NCBI GenBank assembly: GCA_948890655.1
Contig: CAQTYU010000002.1
Span: 1-64,000, forward strand
Length of the DNA stretch: 64,000 nt
From: Christensenellaceae bacterium
Lineage (GTDB): Bacteria > Bacillota > Clostridia > Christensenellales > Borkfalkiaceae
Direction: 5' to 3'
In this document: in pieces, positions 33,746 to 43,304 of the stretch
Layout: the number at the start of each line of letters is the position of its first letter
How positions within the stretch are numbered: position 1 is the first letter of the stretch
The notes under the pieces: generated by a model
Told to the model about the DNA's origin: nothing
The model's database searches: none
The model's input: the letters and a program-made list of their open reading frames with translations, nothing else
Program-made: the position numbers and the translations under genes

Positions 33746-34879
33746 ATGGGGCTTGTGCGTATGCGCTCTAACTGCGTAGCGATTTTGGATATCCGTTCAG
33801 CCGAGATGACTGCGGTCGTCGGGGAAAGGGGCGTAAACGGTACGTTCATTATTAAAAGTAAATATTCCTGCGCGTACGACGGTTATGCCGAGGGCGAGCT
33901 TTTAGACGTAGAAAATTTCATTTCCTCCGTCGCAGATGTAGTTAAAAGCACCCTTTCGGGCGGCAGCGGGATAAAGAGTTTTTACGTCGGCGTGCCCGGT
34001 GAATTCATTAAGCTCGTCAATGCGGACAAGGCGATAAGCTTCCACTCCGCAAAAAAAATCACAGCAAGCGACTGTAAAACGCTTATTGAGCTTTGTGCCC
34101 CCGCAAGCGGCGAGGAGTGGAAAACGATACGGCGCGGTACGCTTTACTTCGTTTTGTCGGACAAGCGTAAAGTTATTGACCCTGTTGGCGCCGTAAGCGA
34201 CAGTTTGCAGGGCAAGTGCTGTTTTTATCAGTGTAAAGACTCCTTTATCGGCTGCGTTATGGCGGCTTTCAAAAGGTTCAAAGAAATTGCTACCGTCAAT
34301 CTTATCCCGACCTGTTGCGCCGAAGCAATGTATCTGGTCGAACCCGAACGTCGCGACGAATGCGCTGTTTTGTTTGATTTCGGATACATCTCGTCAACGT
34401 ACAGCGTTATCTGCGGCAACGGACTTTTGTACAGCGAGTCGTTCTCTGTCGGTATAGGGCATATAGCTTTTTATCTTATGACCGAGCTTGATATTCCTTT
34501 CGAGGTCGCTTCGACATTTCTTTCTACGGTAAATCTGAACGCAAAAGAGAAGCTTACAAGCTATGAGGAATGCATTTACGGCGGAACGACTTATAAGTTT
34601 TCCACCGCAAAGCTTCGCGATATTATTCGTGAAGGGCTTGACGGCGTTTGCGAAACTATCGAAGAATGCCGCCAAAGTTTTTCCGGCAGGAATATCGACG
34701 GAAAGCCGTTGCTTGTCACGGGCGAGGGTATAAAGGTCGTTCGTGGCACTGCGGAGCATCTTGCAGGCAGGCTTGTAAAGAGCGTCGAGGTCGTTTCACC
34801 GCGGGTTCCTTATTACGATAAACCGCACTTTTCATCTTTTTTAAGCCTTTTGGATATGGCTTTGGAAGACGCTGAATAA
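33746..34879 (+). CDS. ftsA: Divergent FtsA-like protein
   Basis: FtsA is the actin-like tether that links FtsZ to the membrane. This 377-residue protein has the ASKHA opening (NCVAILDIRSAEMTAVVGERG), a 1C-like segment (about 80-160), and the second phosphate region (CAVLFDFGYISSTYSV), and it directly precedes ftsZ. It is shorter than typical FtsA (about 410-430 residues), and the C-terminus (SFLSLLDMALEDAE) is acidic instead of ending in the usual basic amphipathic membrane helix. DFGYISS replaces the common DIGGGTT, so nucleotide binding may be altered. The start may be ATG 33746 (no ribosome site) or ATG 33761 (GGGG 9 bases upstream). Confidence 0.75.
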   Translation: MGLVRMRSNCVAILDIRSAEMTAVVGERGVNGTFIIKSKYSCAYDGYAEGELLDVENFISSVADVVKSTLSGGSGIKSFYVGVPGEFIKLVNADKAISFHSAKKITASDCKTLIELCAPASGEEWKTIRRGTLYFVLSDKRKVIDPVGAVSDSLQGKCCFYQCKDSFIGCVMAAFKRFKEIATVNLIPTCCAEAMYLVEPERRDECAVLFDFGYISSTYSVICGNGLLYSESFSVGIGHIAFYLMTELDIPFEVASTFLSTVNLNAKEKLTSYEECIYGGTTYKFSTAKLRDIIREGLDGVCETIEECRQSFSGRNIDGKPLLVTGEGIKVVRGTAEHLAGRLVKSVEVVSPRVPYYDKPHFSSFLSLLDMALEDAE

Positions 34880-34909
34880 TTCTTAATTAACCATTAACGG
34901 AGGTTAAAT

Positions 34910-36178
34910 ATGTTTAACGATTTACACGGAATAGGCTCGAATATAACGGGCAGAGCCAGAATCAAGGTTGTTGGCGTTGGCGGCGCAGGCAACAACGCCG
35001 TTAACAGAATGTTGGACGCAGGCATAACGAGCGCCGAATATTATGTTGTTAATACGGACAGCCAGATTTTGACGCTTTCACCCTGCGAAAATAAAATTCA
35101 GATAGGCAGTGCGCTTACGAAAGGTCTTGGCGCAGGTGCCGACCCCGAGGTGGGCAGAGCGGCTGCAGAAGAAAGTAAGGATTTACTTACCGATGCAATA
35201 AAAGGCACCGACCTTCTTTTCATAACCGCAGGTATGGGCGGCGGCACGGGTACAGGCGCCGCACCCGTTATCGCAAAGATAGCGAGGGATATGAAAATAC
35301 TGACGATAGCCGTCGTAACCGAACCTTTCAGTTTCGAGGGCAAAAAGCGTATGGAAAACACGGCGAAAGGGCTTGACAACCTCAAAAAATACGTAGATAC
35401 GCTTATCGTAATTCCCAACGACAAGATAAAGACCGTCGTTGAGAGGAATACCCCTATGACCGAAGCGCTTCGCGTTGCCGACGATATCTTAAAGCAGAGT
35501 ATAAGAGGGCTTACCGAGCTTATTGTTAACCCTTCGCTGATTAACCTCGACTTTGCAGACGTCAAAACGATTTTAAAGGACAAGGGTATTGCGCACCTCG
35601 GTGTCGGCGTTGCCAAGGGCGACAACAGAATTATAGAAGCCGTCCGCGTTGCGGTTAACTGCCCGCTTCTCGAAACCACGATAGAGGGCGCGCGCGGCGT
35701 CATTTTAAACGTAGTAGGCGGCAAAGATTTGACCATTGACGAAGTAACCGATGCGGCCGAACTTATTAAAAGCGTTGTCGATGCGTCCGCGAACATTATC
35801 TTCGGTGCGAGAATAGACCCCAACGTTCAGGACGAGGTCGAAATAACAGTAATTGCAACGGGCTTCCCCGGCTACGATACCACCCGCCGCGAAGAGGAGC
35901 AGATTAAATATTCAGGCAACCACCAAGCTTACGACGACGGGCTTTACGGTGCAGGCGGAATGAGAAGAATGACTGTGAACGAGCCTTACTATAAACCCGT
36001 TCAACCCGTTCAGCCTATACAGCAAGAAAGACCCCCCGTGCAGTATGCACCGCCCGTTCAGCCCGTACAACCCGTTCAGCCTGTGCGTGAGGAAATTAAT
36101 ATCGAGCGCCAGCCCGAGAAAAACGTTCCTAAATTTGCACAGCTTTTAAAGAATTTCGGTAAAAAACGCGACAACTGA
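34910..36178 (+). CDS. ftsZ: Cell division GTPase FtsZ
   Basis: FtsZ forms the cytokinetic ring. The 422-residue protein has the tubulin signature GGGTGTGAAP (about 107-116), the N-terminal VVGVGGAGNNAVNRM segment, and the T7 loop region. After the GTPase core (to about 320) comes a Pro/Gln/Val-rich linker with repeated PVQPVQP units, ending NVPKFAQLLKNFGKK, a variant of the usual C-terminal partner-binding peptide. AACGGAGG lies before the ATG. Confidence 0.98.
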   Translation: MFNDLHGIGSNITGRARIKVVGVGGAGNNAVNRMLDAGITSAEYYVVNTDSQILTLSPCENKIQIGSALTKGLGAGADPEVGRAAAEESKDLLTDAIKGTDLLFITAGMGGGTGTGAAPVIAKIARDMKILTIAVVTEPFSFEGKKRMENTAKGLDNLKKYVDTLIVIPNDKIKTVVERNTPMTEALRVADDILKQSIRGLTELIVNPSLINLDFADVKTILKDKGIAHLGVGVAKGDNRIIEAVRVAVNCPLLETTIEGARGVILNVVGGKDLTIDEVTDAAELIKSVVDASANIIFGARIDPNVQDEVEITVIATGFPGYDTTRREEEQIKYSGNHQAYDDGLYGAGGMRRMTVNEPYYKPVQPVQPIQQERPPVQYAPPVQPVQPVQPVREEINIERQPEKNVPKFAQLLKNFGKKRDN

Positions 36179-36187
36179 AAAAAGTAA

Positions 36188-36225
36188 AAACGAAAAGCGC
36201 ACGTTTTAACGTGCGCTTTTCGTTT
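36188..36225. terminator. Bidirectional terminator between ftsZ and spoVG
   Basis: An 18-bp stem (36188-36205 with 36208-36225) with A/T-rich ends, located between the two converging genes. Confidence 0.88.
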
Positions 36226-36256
36226 ACAAATTCAGTATTATTTAACTGACGGAAAA

Positions 36257-36529
36257 CTAAATAGACCTATTTTTAAGTTCATCATAGTAAGCCGTAAGGA
36301 TTGCTTTTTTCAAAATGTCTCGGGTCGCTGTGTCAAGTGGATGTGCAATATCCTTATAATCGCCATCATTAGTTTTTCTGCTGGGCATTGCAATAAACGC
36401 GCCTTCGGTTGAATCGATAATTTTGATATCGTGCACGACAAAGCATTTGTCAATGGTGATCGAAGCAACTGCTTTAAGTTTATTGTCCCCTTTGTTAATT
36501 AACCTGATTCGTACATCTGAGATTTCCAT
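36257..36529 (-). CDS. spoVG: Septation/RNA-binding regulator SpoVG
   Basis: A 90-residue protein of the SpoVG family (MEISDVRIRLINKGDNKLKA; FVVHDIKIID; AFIAMPSRKT). SpoVG proteins bind nucleic acid and affect septation, capsule and virulence genes; they also occur in non-sporulating bacteria, so the gene does not prove sporulation. It is transcribed divergently from murC and toward ftsZ, an unusual location inside a division cluster. Confidence 0.95.
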   Translation of the reverse strand: MEISDVRIRLINKGDNKLKAVASITIDKCFVVHDIKIIDSTEGAFIAMPSRKTNDGDYKDIAHPLDTATRDILKKAILTAYYDELKNRSI

Positions 36530-36675
36530 AATTCACCTACCAGATAATACTTTCATTGACTTAATTGTACAATAAAAGTATTAATAATTCAATACTTATT
36601 TCAAAAATTTTCGCAAATTTTTTAAAAAACTTTAAAATTCGTGCTATTTAAACAAAATAATTAATAAAATTTAAT

Positions 36676-37995
36676 ATGCGGAAAAGATTTTTGGACGGTT
36701 ATCTTAGTTATTATTTTATCGGTATCGGTGGAGTTAGTATGAGCGGACTTGCAAAATATATTCTGTCGTGCGGTAAGAAAGTAGGCGGAAGCGACAACGT
36801 TTCCAGTATTTATACTGACGAGCTTGAAAAGGCGGGCGCAAAAGTGGAAATTGGGAACGACAAAGGAAGCGTGCATTTTTACGACGTGGTAGTCTATACC
36901 GACGCCGTTCAGGAAAACGATTTTCAGCTTATGGAAGCGCGTGAGCTGAACAAAATTATTTTATCGCGCGGTCAGCTTCTGTATGAAGTCAGCCGCGGTT
37001 TCAAAAGAGTGATAGCGGTGTCGGGATGTCACGGCAAAACGACGTGTACGGCTATGCTCGTGCATATTTTTGCGAGTGCTGGCGCTAAGTTCGGCGCACA
37101 TATCGGCGGTAGGGATAAAAAGTTTTTAAACAGCTTTTACAGCGGCAATGACTTCTTTATAACCGAAGCTTGCGAATACAAGAAAAACTTTCTTTTATTA
37201 AAGCCCGACATCGCCGTGGTCTTAAATAGCGCGCCAGACCATTTGGAATGCTACGGCTCGGTTCAGAACCTGCGTCAGTCTTATAAGCTGTTCGCGGAAA
37301 GCGCGGAAATTTCAATTGTGCCTTACGGTGATTTAAAAGTGGAGGGGGTAACTTTCGGCTACGAAAAAAGCGCCAAATATTACGCCCGAAACGTAGTCTG
37401 TAAACACGGGTTTTACAGTTTTACCGCCTATGACGGCGACGGGGTTCTCGGGGGCGTAGACCTCAACGTATACGGCAAACACAACGTTTTAAACGCACTT
37501 GCGGCAATTGCCGCCGCCCGTTCGGCAGGTGTCCCGTTTGCAAGGATAAAGGAAGGGTTAGCCGACTTTTGCGGGGTTGAAAGACGGTTCGAGTGTCTGG
37601 GCAAATTTAAAGGCGCGCTCTGTATTGCCGATTACGCGCATCACCCGGACGAAATATCGGCAACGCTTTCGGCAATCAAAAAAATCAACAAGGGAAAGCT
37701 TTACGTGGTGTTCCAGCCTCATACGTATTCTCGCACGAAAAACCTGTTCAAAGATTTCGTAAAAGTGCTTTCAGGCGTAAATAATCTTATGATATACCGA
37801 ACATTTGCCGCCCGCGAGTATTTCGACGATAGGGGAAGCGCGCTTACACTGTCGCATAGCGTTAAACGTTCGCGCTACGGCGACTGCGAAAAGGATATAA
37901 CGGATTTTATCCGTGCCGCAAGAGCGAATGACACTGTACTTTTTCTTGGTGCGGGTGACATCTACGAAATTGCAAAAAGAATTATAAATGTATAA
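36676..37995 (+). CDS. murC: UDP-N-acetylmuramate--L-alanine ligase
   Basis: MurC adds L-alanine to UDP-MurNAc. The 439-residue protein has the N-terminal Rossmann segment IGIGGVSMSGLA (about 16-27), the ATP loop GCHGKTT (about 115-121) and the C-terminal FQPHTYSRTKNLF motif. It is separated from the other mur genes by spoVG. No ribosome site precedes the ATG; a TAAAAT at 36665-36670 lies 5 bases upstream, so initiation may be leaderless. A weak terminator follows about 145 bases after the stop. Confidence 0.95.
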   Translation: MRKRFLDGYLSYYFIGIGGVSMSGLAKYILSCGKKVGGSDNVSSIYTDELEKAGAKVEIGNDKGSVHFYDVVVYTDAVQENDFQLMEARELNKIILSRGQLLYEVSRGFKRVIAVSGCHGKTTCTAMLVHIFASAGAKFGAHIGGRDKKFLNSFYSGNDFFITEACEYKKNFLLLKPDIAVVLNSAPDHLECYGSVQNLRQSYKLFAESAEISIVPYGDLKVEGVTFGYEKSAKYYARNVVCKHGFYSFTAYDGDGVLGGVDLNVYGKHNVLNALAAIAAARSAGVPFARIKEGLADFCGVERRFECLGKFKGALCIADYAHHPDEISATLSAIKKINKGKLYVVFQPHTYSRTKNLFKDFVKVLSGVNNLMIYRTFAAREYFDDRGSALTLSHSVKRSRYGDCEKDITDFIRAARANDTVLFLGAGDIYEIAKRIINV

Positions 37996-38138
37996 TTATT
38001 CACAAATATTAAATATATAAAGTTGCGTTCACTCGACTTAAAAATAGTTATTAACTAGCGCATATTATGGGTGCAACGCAAAAATTATATTGTAAAGCTT
38101 CTTTTTATTAAATGAATAAATATAACTGAATTAAGTAA

Positions 38139-38170
38139 TAAAAGCGCCCGTTCAGGACGCTTTTATTTAT
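38139..38170 (+). terminator. Probable terminator of murC
   Basis: TAAAAGCG (38141-38148) pairs with CGCTTTTA (38160-38167), followed by TTTA. The 288-base gap (37996-38283) also contains TTGCGTT/AACGCAA arms about 60 bases apart, of unclear meaning, and the ftsK promoter. Confidence 0.6.
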
Positions 38171-38203
38171 CCATAAATAAATTTAATTTGGCTTTTCATT
38201 TTG

Positions 38204-38232
38204 TTGTCATTTTTTTCGTGAGATGATATAAT
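38204..38232 (+). promoter_or_regulatory. ftsK promoter
   Basis: TTGTCA (38204-38209), 17-base spacer, TATAAT (38227-38232). It drives ftsK and probably the overlapping genes through cinA. Confidence 0.68.
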
Positions 38233-38283
38233 AATGAAAGAAAATTATTTTATACGGCTTTTATATATTCGGAGATTTTTAAA

Positions 38284-41200
38284 GTGGGCGATAAGAAAAA
38301 ATCAAAAAGCGAAAAAATATCTTATATTCTGACCCGAGAAACGATAGGAATGACGATGATGCTTTTCAGCGTTGTCGTCCTTATAATGCTTTTTAGCTTC
38401 GATGCGATTTTTGCAGGCATCGGTGCGGGTATTTGCACGTTTTTGTTCGGTACTTTCGGCTATGGCTCGATTTTGTTCGTCGTGCTTTTGGGTTATTTCG
38501 GCGAATGGCTTACATTCGGAAAGAAGTTTAAAATCGGCTTTAAAAAGACGGTCACGATCTGTCTGACTGCTTTTGCTTTGTTTCTTCTTTTCCACGCTGT
38601 TTCCACTAATTCCTATCCTGTAAGCGGTTACGGCAAGTATATATCCGACTGCTATATGAACGCGCAGTACGGTTACGCGGGCTACACTCTCGGTGGTGTC
38701 GTTTCTGCGATTTTCGTATATCCCGTACTTGCAATCGGCGGTTACGTTACCGCATACGTAATATTCGGCTTACTGTCGGTTCTGTGCGGGCTTCTGGTTT
38801 TCTGGTCGTTTAAAGGAACGGTCTTTGCGCACGGCTTCCGTAAATCGAAGATAAAGGACGAGGACGTAGAGGAAAGCTACTCTAAAGCCACCCCCGAGCC
38901 CGTGCCTGTAAAATTCGAGTATGTGCCCGAGGTTCAGCCGCAGTACGTTGTTTCCGAACAGCCGCAAAAACCCGTTGCTGTGGAAAACAATAAATTTTCA
39001 CAGAAAAATCTCGGCCGTAAAATTTTATTCGAAAAGGGTGAATTCGCCGCTGAAAGTTACAGAAGAAATATGATTTTCAACGAAAATTCCTATTTTAATC
39101 ACCCTGTGACCAGCGAAGCGGATTATCTCAGCAGTTTTACTTCTAACCCTGAAAATTTGAAGCAGAAAGCTTCCGCACCGCAAAGCTATTCGGAAATTTA
39201 TCAGCAGAACGTTTATGGACAACCGTCGGCGATGCCCGCCAATTACGTAGTAGAACCTGCAAGGGAACAGGACAGATACAACGAACCCGTAAACGATTAT
39301 TCAGCGCCAGAAGACAGCCGTTATTACGACTCTTATGACGATGCGGATATTTACGGGAACGAAACTCCCGAGCCCACTGCGCAGGCGGACGAGCCCTATA
39401 CACCGCCCGTACAAGACAGAGTAACGGGCTTTTCGGAATCGGCGCCTAAGATTGAGGAGCCCGAAGCAATAAAAGATGATAAGCCCTCCGTGACGGGTGG
39501 CGACGTTTACAATTTGTTTGGCGGCGACAGTGTTCGCGGTGACGGTACTCGTGGCGATAACTTGCGGAGTGAAAGCGTTCGTAACGAAAGAACGGATAAA
39601 AGCGGGGCTTCCGCCGACAGGACTGAGCGTAGCAACGCAGACCTGTTCGACGATAGCGACGACGATATTTTCTCAGTCCGTGCTGACAGACTTGCGGAGC
39701 GTCCTGAAAGAACCGAACGCGCCGTTCCCCCTGTAACGCCGATACCCGAAACCCGCAGACCCGTGGCAAGAAAGCCCGAGCCCGTTCAATCCGAACCGCC
39801 CGCAGAGAAAGCGGAAGAAAAGCCCAAGCACGTCTGGAAGCGTTACGTCCGTCCGACTCTCGACCTGTTGGACGACTATCCCGAAAATTCGAACGTAAAT
39901 ACGGGCGAGATAGAGGATAACAAGCGTACAATTGTTCAGGCGCTTGAAAGATATAAAATTTCAAGCGAAGTCGCAAACGTCACGATAGGTCCGTCTATAA
40001 CGCGTTACGACGTCATAATTCACGACAAAACCAACATAAAGCGGTCTCTCGGCTATCGCGATGCAATCGCAATGGAGCTTATGAAAGAGAACGTCACCGC
40101 ATACCTCAACTATTCTAAGGGTGCGCTTTCGATAGAGGTACCAAATAATAAGCGGTCAATAGTCGGGCTCAAATCGATGCTTGCCAATTCAGTGTTCATC
40201 AACAGTAAGAAAAATTCGCTTACTTTCGCACTCGGTAAGAACGTTGACGGCGAAGTCGTCTGCCCCGACATAACCAGGATGCCCCATTTGCTTGTCGCTG
40301 GTACCACGGGCAGCGGTAAAAGTATCTGCTTAAGCGCTTTGCTTGTCAGTCTTCTCTATAAGTACGGACCAGAAGAGTTGCGCCTTATACTGGTTGACCC
40401 TAAGCAGGTCGAGTTTATTTCCTACGATAAGTTGCCGCACCTTATGATAAATGAAATTATCTACGACGTAGATAAAGCAATCAAGGCGCTGAACTGGGCA
40501 ATTAAGGAAATGGAACGACGCTACGGTCTTTTCAAAGATATGACCGAACATGGTGTTGCGACCAAAAACCTCGACGAGTATAACGCCCACTTGCCCGATG
40601 GCGAGGAAAAACTTCCTAAAATCGTAGTCGTGCTTGACGAGTTCGGAGACCTTATGCTTCAAGCCAAAAAGGACATTGAAAGCAGAATTATAAAGCTCGT
40701 GCAGAAAGCTCGCGCCTGCGGCATACATCTGATTCTTGCAACGCAACGCCCCTCGGTTGACTGTATTACCGGTCTTATTAAGTCAAACTTGCCCACGCGT
40801 ATAGGCTTCAAGGTCAACTCTTTCGACGACTCTAGAACCATTTTCGATATTGGCGGCGCAGAGAAACTTCTCGGCAAGGGCGACTCGTATTTCCGTTCGA
40901 ACGAAAACCCCGACCTTGCGCGTATTCAGTGTTGCTTCGTTGACACTCACGAGGTGCAGAAAGTCACGGACTTCGTCAAAGCCAATAACGAAACTTACTT
41001 CGACCAGAGCGTTTCCGACTTCATCAATACTGTTGAGCAGGAAGAAACGGCAAGCTCGATGGTCAGCGGCGGCGGTGACGGAGACGACGTGGAAACCAAG
41101 ATTGACGATACGTTTATAAAAGCGTTGAAGTACTGTGTGACTTCGAATCAGGCTTCGGTTTCTATGATACAGCGTCGTTTTCCCGTCGGCTATATTAAAG

Positions 41201-41325
41201 CCTGCAAAATTATCGACTGGATGGAGAATATGAACTACGTAACTCCGTCCGAGGGCTCTAAACCCAGAAAAGTTTTGCTTTCCAAAGACGAATTCTTCAA
41301 CATTTACGGTGAAGTTGATGACTGA
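38284..41325 (+). CDS. ftsK: DNA translocase FtsK/SpoIIIE
   Basis: A hexameric DNA pump that clears chromosomes from the closing septum. The 1013-residue protein has about four N-terminal transmembrane helices (to about 180), a long disordered acidic and Arg/Glu-rich linker (about 195-525), then the motor with Walker A GTTGSGKS (about residues 674-681) and Walker B VVVLDEFGDLM, and a C-terminal gamma winged helix (about 935-1005) that reads oriented DNA sequences. The linker is longer than in SpoIIIE. Start is GTG with GGAG 9 bases upstream. The end overlaps rimO. Confidence 0.96.
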   Translation: MGDKKKSKSEKISYILTRETIGMTMMLFSVVVLIMLFSFDAIFAGIGAGICTFLFGTFGYGSILFVVLLGYFGEWLTFGKKFKIGFKKTVTICLTAFALFLLFHAVSTNSYPVSGYGKYISDCYMNAQYGYAGYTLGGVVSAIFVYPVLAIGGYVTAYVIFGLLSVLCGLLVFWSFKGTVFAHGFRKSKIKDEDVEESYSKATPEPVPVKFEYVPEVQPQYVVSEQPQKPVAVENNKFSQKNLGRKILFEKGEFAAESYRRNMIFNENSYFNHPVTSEADYLSSFTSNPENLKQKASAPQSYSEIYQQNVYGQPSAMPANYVVEPAREQDRYNEPVNDYSAPEDSRYYDSYDDADIYGNETPEPTAQADEPYTPPVQDRVTGFSESAPKIEEPEAIKDDKPSVTGGDVYNLFGGDSVRGDGTRGDNLRSESVRNERTDKSGASADRTERSNADLFDDSDDDIFSVRADRLAERPERTERAVPPVTPIPETRRPVARKPEPVQSEPPAEKAEEKPKHVWKRYVRPTLDLLDDYPENSNVNTGEIEDNKRTIVQALERYKISSEVANVTIGPSITRYDVIIHDKTNIKRSLGYRDAIAMELMKENVTAYLNYSKGALSIEVPNNKRSIVGLKSMLANSVFINSKKNSLTFALGKNVDGEVVCPDITRMPHLLVAGTTGSGKSICLSALLVSLLYKYGPEELRLILVDPKQVEFISYDKLPHLMINEIIYDVDKAIKALNWAIKEMERRYGLFKDMTEHGVATKNLDEYNAHLPDGEEKLPKIVVVLDEFGDLMLQAKKDIESRIIKLVQKARACGIHLILATQRPSVDCITGLIKSNLPTRIGFKVNSFDDSRTIFDIGGAEKLLGKGDSYFRSNENPDLARIQCCFVDTHEVQKVTDFVKANNETYFDQSVSDFINTVEQEETASSMVSGGGDGDDVETKIDDTFIKALKYCVTSNQASVSMIQRRFPVGYIKACKIIDWMENMNYVTPSEGSKPRKVLLSKDEFFNIYGEVDD

Positions 41326-42652
41326 CATTAAAGCCAAAAAATTCGGTATAATTTCTCTCGGTTGCGATAAAAACCGTGTAGATACCGAGAAATTATTGGC
41401 AATACTTAAATCAAACGGCTGTACGATAACCGACGATGCGGGCACAGCTCAAGTACTAATCATAAACACTTGCGCTTTCTTGAACGAAGCACGGAAAGAA
41501 GCTATCGAAACCGTTATCGAGTATTCGGTTTTAAAGAGTGAAAATCTGGAAAAGATTGTGGTTACTGGCTGTCTGCCCCAAAAATACGCAGATGAAACTT
41601 TTTCCGCGCTCACCGAAGCGGACGTTTTCCTCGGTACGGACGACTACGACAAATTTTTCGACGCACTCGAAAAATCTTATGACGGCGAAAGGGTGAATTT
41701 CGTCGGCACGGGTTCACACTCGTTCAGCGGCGAAAGGGTGGTAACAACGCCCGCACACTACGCTTATTTAAAAATAGCCGACGGCTGTAACAACCGTTGC
41801 ACCTATTGTTTAATTCCCAAAATACGCGGCAGGTACGTCAGTTACCCTATGGAATCGCTTGTAAATGAAGCGGAAAACCTAGGCGACGTGTCGGAGCTTA
41901 TTCTTGTCGCACAGGACGTCACAAGGTACGGTTTAGACAAAGGACAAAAAAATTTAGTAAAAATTTTAAAAAACCTGACAGAACTTGTCAACATTAATAG
42001 TGTAAGATTATTGTACTGTTATCCCGATATGATTGACGACGAACTGATTTCGGAAATTCGGGACAATCCTAAAATAATCAAATATCTCGATATTCCTCTG
42101 CAACACAGCGAGGACAGAATTTTAAAGCTTATGAACCGCCCTGAGGGAAGGGAGAAGTATTTAAGTCTTTTCAAAAAGTTGCGGGAGGAAATTCCCGAAA
42201 TTGCAATCCGCTCGACGTTTATTGCGGGTTTCCCCACGGAAACAGAGGAAGAAGTCGACGGACTTGCCGACTTTCTGCAAAAAGCTCAGCTTGACAATTG
42301 CGGTTTCTTCGCGTACTCACGCGAGCCCGATACCGCGGCTTATAAGCTTAAAGGACAAATGCCTTATTCGGTCAAGAAAAAGCGGGTCAAAAGGCTTTAC
42401 GCGGCGCAGAAAGAGATTTCCTTTAAAAAGCTTCAAAACTACGTCGGCAAAACACTTAGGGTGCTTTGCGACGGTATCGACTACGAAAAAAACTGTTTCG
42501 CCGGAAGAGCGTATTTTCAAGCGCCCGAAATTGACGGTAAAGTCTATTTTAATGCTAACTCTGCCGTGCAAGGCGAGTATCTTGAAGTGATTATCGAAAG
42601 AACGGACGCTTATGATTTGTACGGGCGAACGGGAGATTACGATTATGAATAA
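41318..42652 (+). CDS. rimO: Ribosomal protein S12 methylthiotransferase
   Basis: RimO is a radical-SAM enzyme that methylthiolates an aspartate of S12. The 444-residue protein has three N-terminal cluster cysteines (SLGCDKN, NTCAF, TGCLPQ), the radical-SAM motif CNNRCTYC (about 156-163) and a C-terminal TRAM domain. SLGCDKN and the overall length fit RimO rather than MiaB, whose start is present at 63823. I prefer ATG 41318, which overlaps the ftsK stop; GTG 41309 is an alternative. Confidence 0.94.
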   Translation: MTDIKAKKFGIISLGCDKNRVDTEKLLAILKSNGCTITDDAGTAQVLIINTCAFLNEARKEAIETVIEYSVLKSENLEKIVVTGCLPQKYADETFSALTEADVFLGTDDYDKFFDALEKSYDGERVNFVGTGSHSFSGERVVTTPAHYAYLKIADGCNNRCTYCLIPKIRGRYVSYPMESLVNEAENLGDVSELILVAQDVTRYGLDKGQKNLVKILKNLTELVNINSVRLLYCYPDMIDDELISEIRDNPKIIKYLDIPLQHSEDRILKLMNRPEGREKYLSLFKKLREEIPEIAIRSTFIAGFPTETEEEVDGLADFLQKAQLDNCGFFAYSREPDTAAYKLKGQMPYSVKKKRVKRLYAAQKEISFKKLQNYVGKTLRVLCDGIDYEKNCFAGRAYFQAPEIDGKVYFNANSAVQGEYLEVIIERTDAYDLYGRTGDYDYE

Positions 42653-43304
42653 CGAAAACGAAATCGATAAGGAGAGCAGGGCGTACAAATTCGCCGCGGG
42701 GAAAGGGGTGATGAACTTGCCCAACAAGCTCACCATTGCAAGAATGGTGATGATACCGGTATTCATTCTATTTTTCTATCTTCAGTTTACGGCGCACTAC
42801 TTTGTTGCGCTGGCAGTGTTCGGGGTGGCGTGCCTTACCGACCTGTTTGACGGAAAAATCGCAAGAAAGTACAACCTTGTAACCAACCTCGGAAAGTTCC
42901 TTGACCCGATTGCGGATAAGGTTCTCGTCCTATCCGCGCTCGTTATTATGCTGACTGTACCATCGTTTTTCGTTGCTAACCTCGGTTATTGGGCGCTTAT
43001 AGTCGCGGGGTGCGGAGTTGCGCTCATACTCGCCCGTGAAATAATCGTCAGCGGGTTCAGAATGGTTGCGGCAAGTTCGGGCACGGTAATTGCGGCGGAT
43101 ATATTCGGCAAATACAAAACGACTTGTCAGGATATTTCAATCGTCGTTTTAATAGTCGGCGCGGGCGTTGCCGAACTTACCGACCACATTGCGGGGGTAA
43201 TCGTCAATTACGTCGGGTTAGCATTCTTTGCGCTTGCCGTTGTTTTAACGGTAATTTCGGGAATAAACTACCTCGTCGGAAACAGGGCGGTTTTATCAAA
43301 ATGA
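42645..43304 (+). CDS. pgsA: CDP-diacylglycerol--glycerol-3-phosphate 3-phosphatidyltransferase
   Basis: PgsA makes phosphatidylglycerol phosphate for membrane lipid synthesis. The protein has the CDP-alcohol phosphotransferase motif, seen as DLFDGKIARKYNLVTNLGKFLDPIAD in its two halves (DGKIAR and GKFLDPIADK), and about five helices. The chosen ATG at 42645 (GGGAG upstream, overlapping the rimO stop) gives 219 residues; a start at 42711 (MNLPNKLTIARM), preceded by GGGGAAAGGGG, would give the more common N-terminus. Confidence 0.94.
   Translation: MNNENEIDKESRAYKFAAGKGVMNLPNKLTIARMVMIPVFILFFYLQFTAHYFVALAVFGVACLTDLFDGKIARKYNLVTNLGKFLDPIADKVLVLSALVIMLTVPSFFVANLGYWALIVAGCGVALILAREIIVSGFRMVAASSGTVIAADIFGKYKTTCQDISIVVLIVGAGVAELTDHIAGVIVNYVGLAFFALAVVLTVISGINYLVGNRAVLSK

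Noticed and set aside
37996..38140. TTGCGTT/AACGCAA arms about 60 bases apart downstream of murC.
   Set aside because: The arms are short, the spacing is wide, and there is no further pairing to support a defined element.
43124..43300. N-terminal extension of the cinA frame upstream of 43301.
   Set aside because: It lies entirely within pgsA in another frame, and its residues are unlike CinA.
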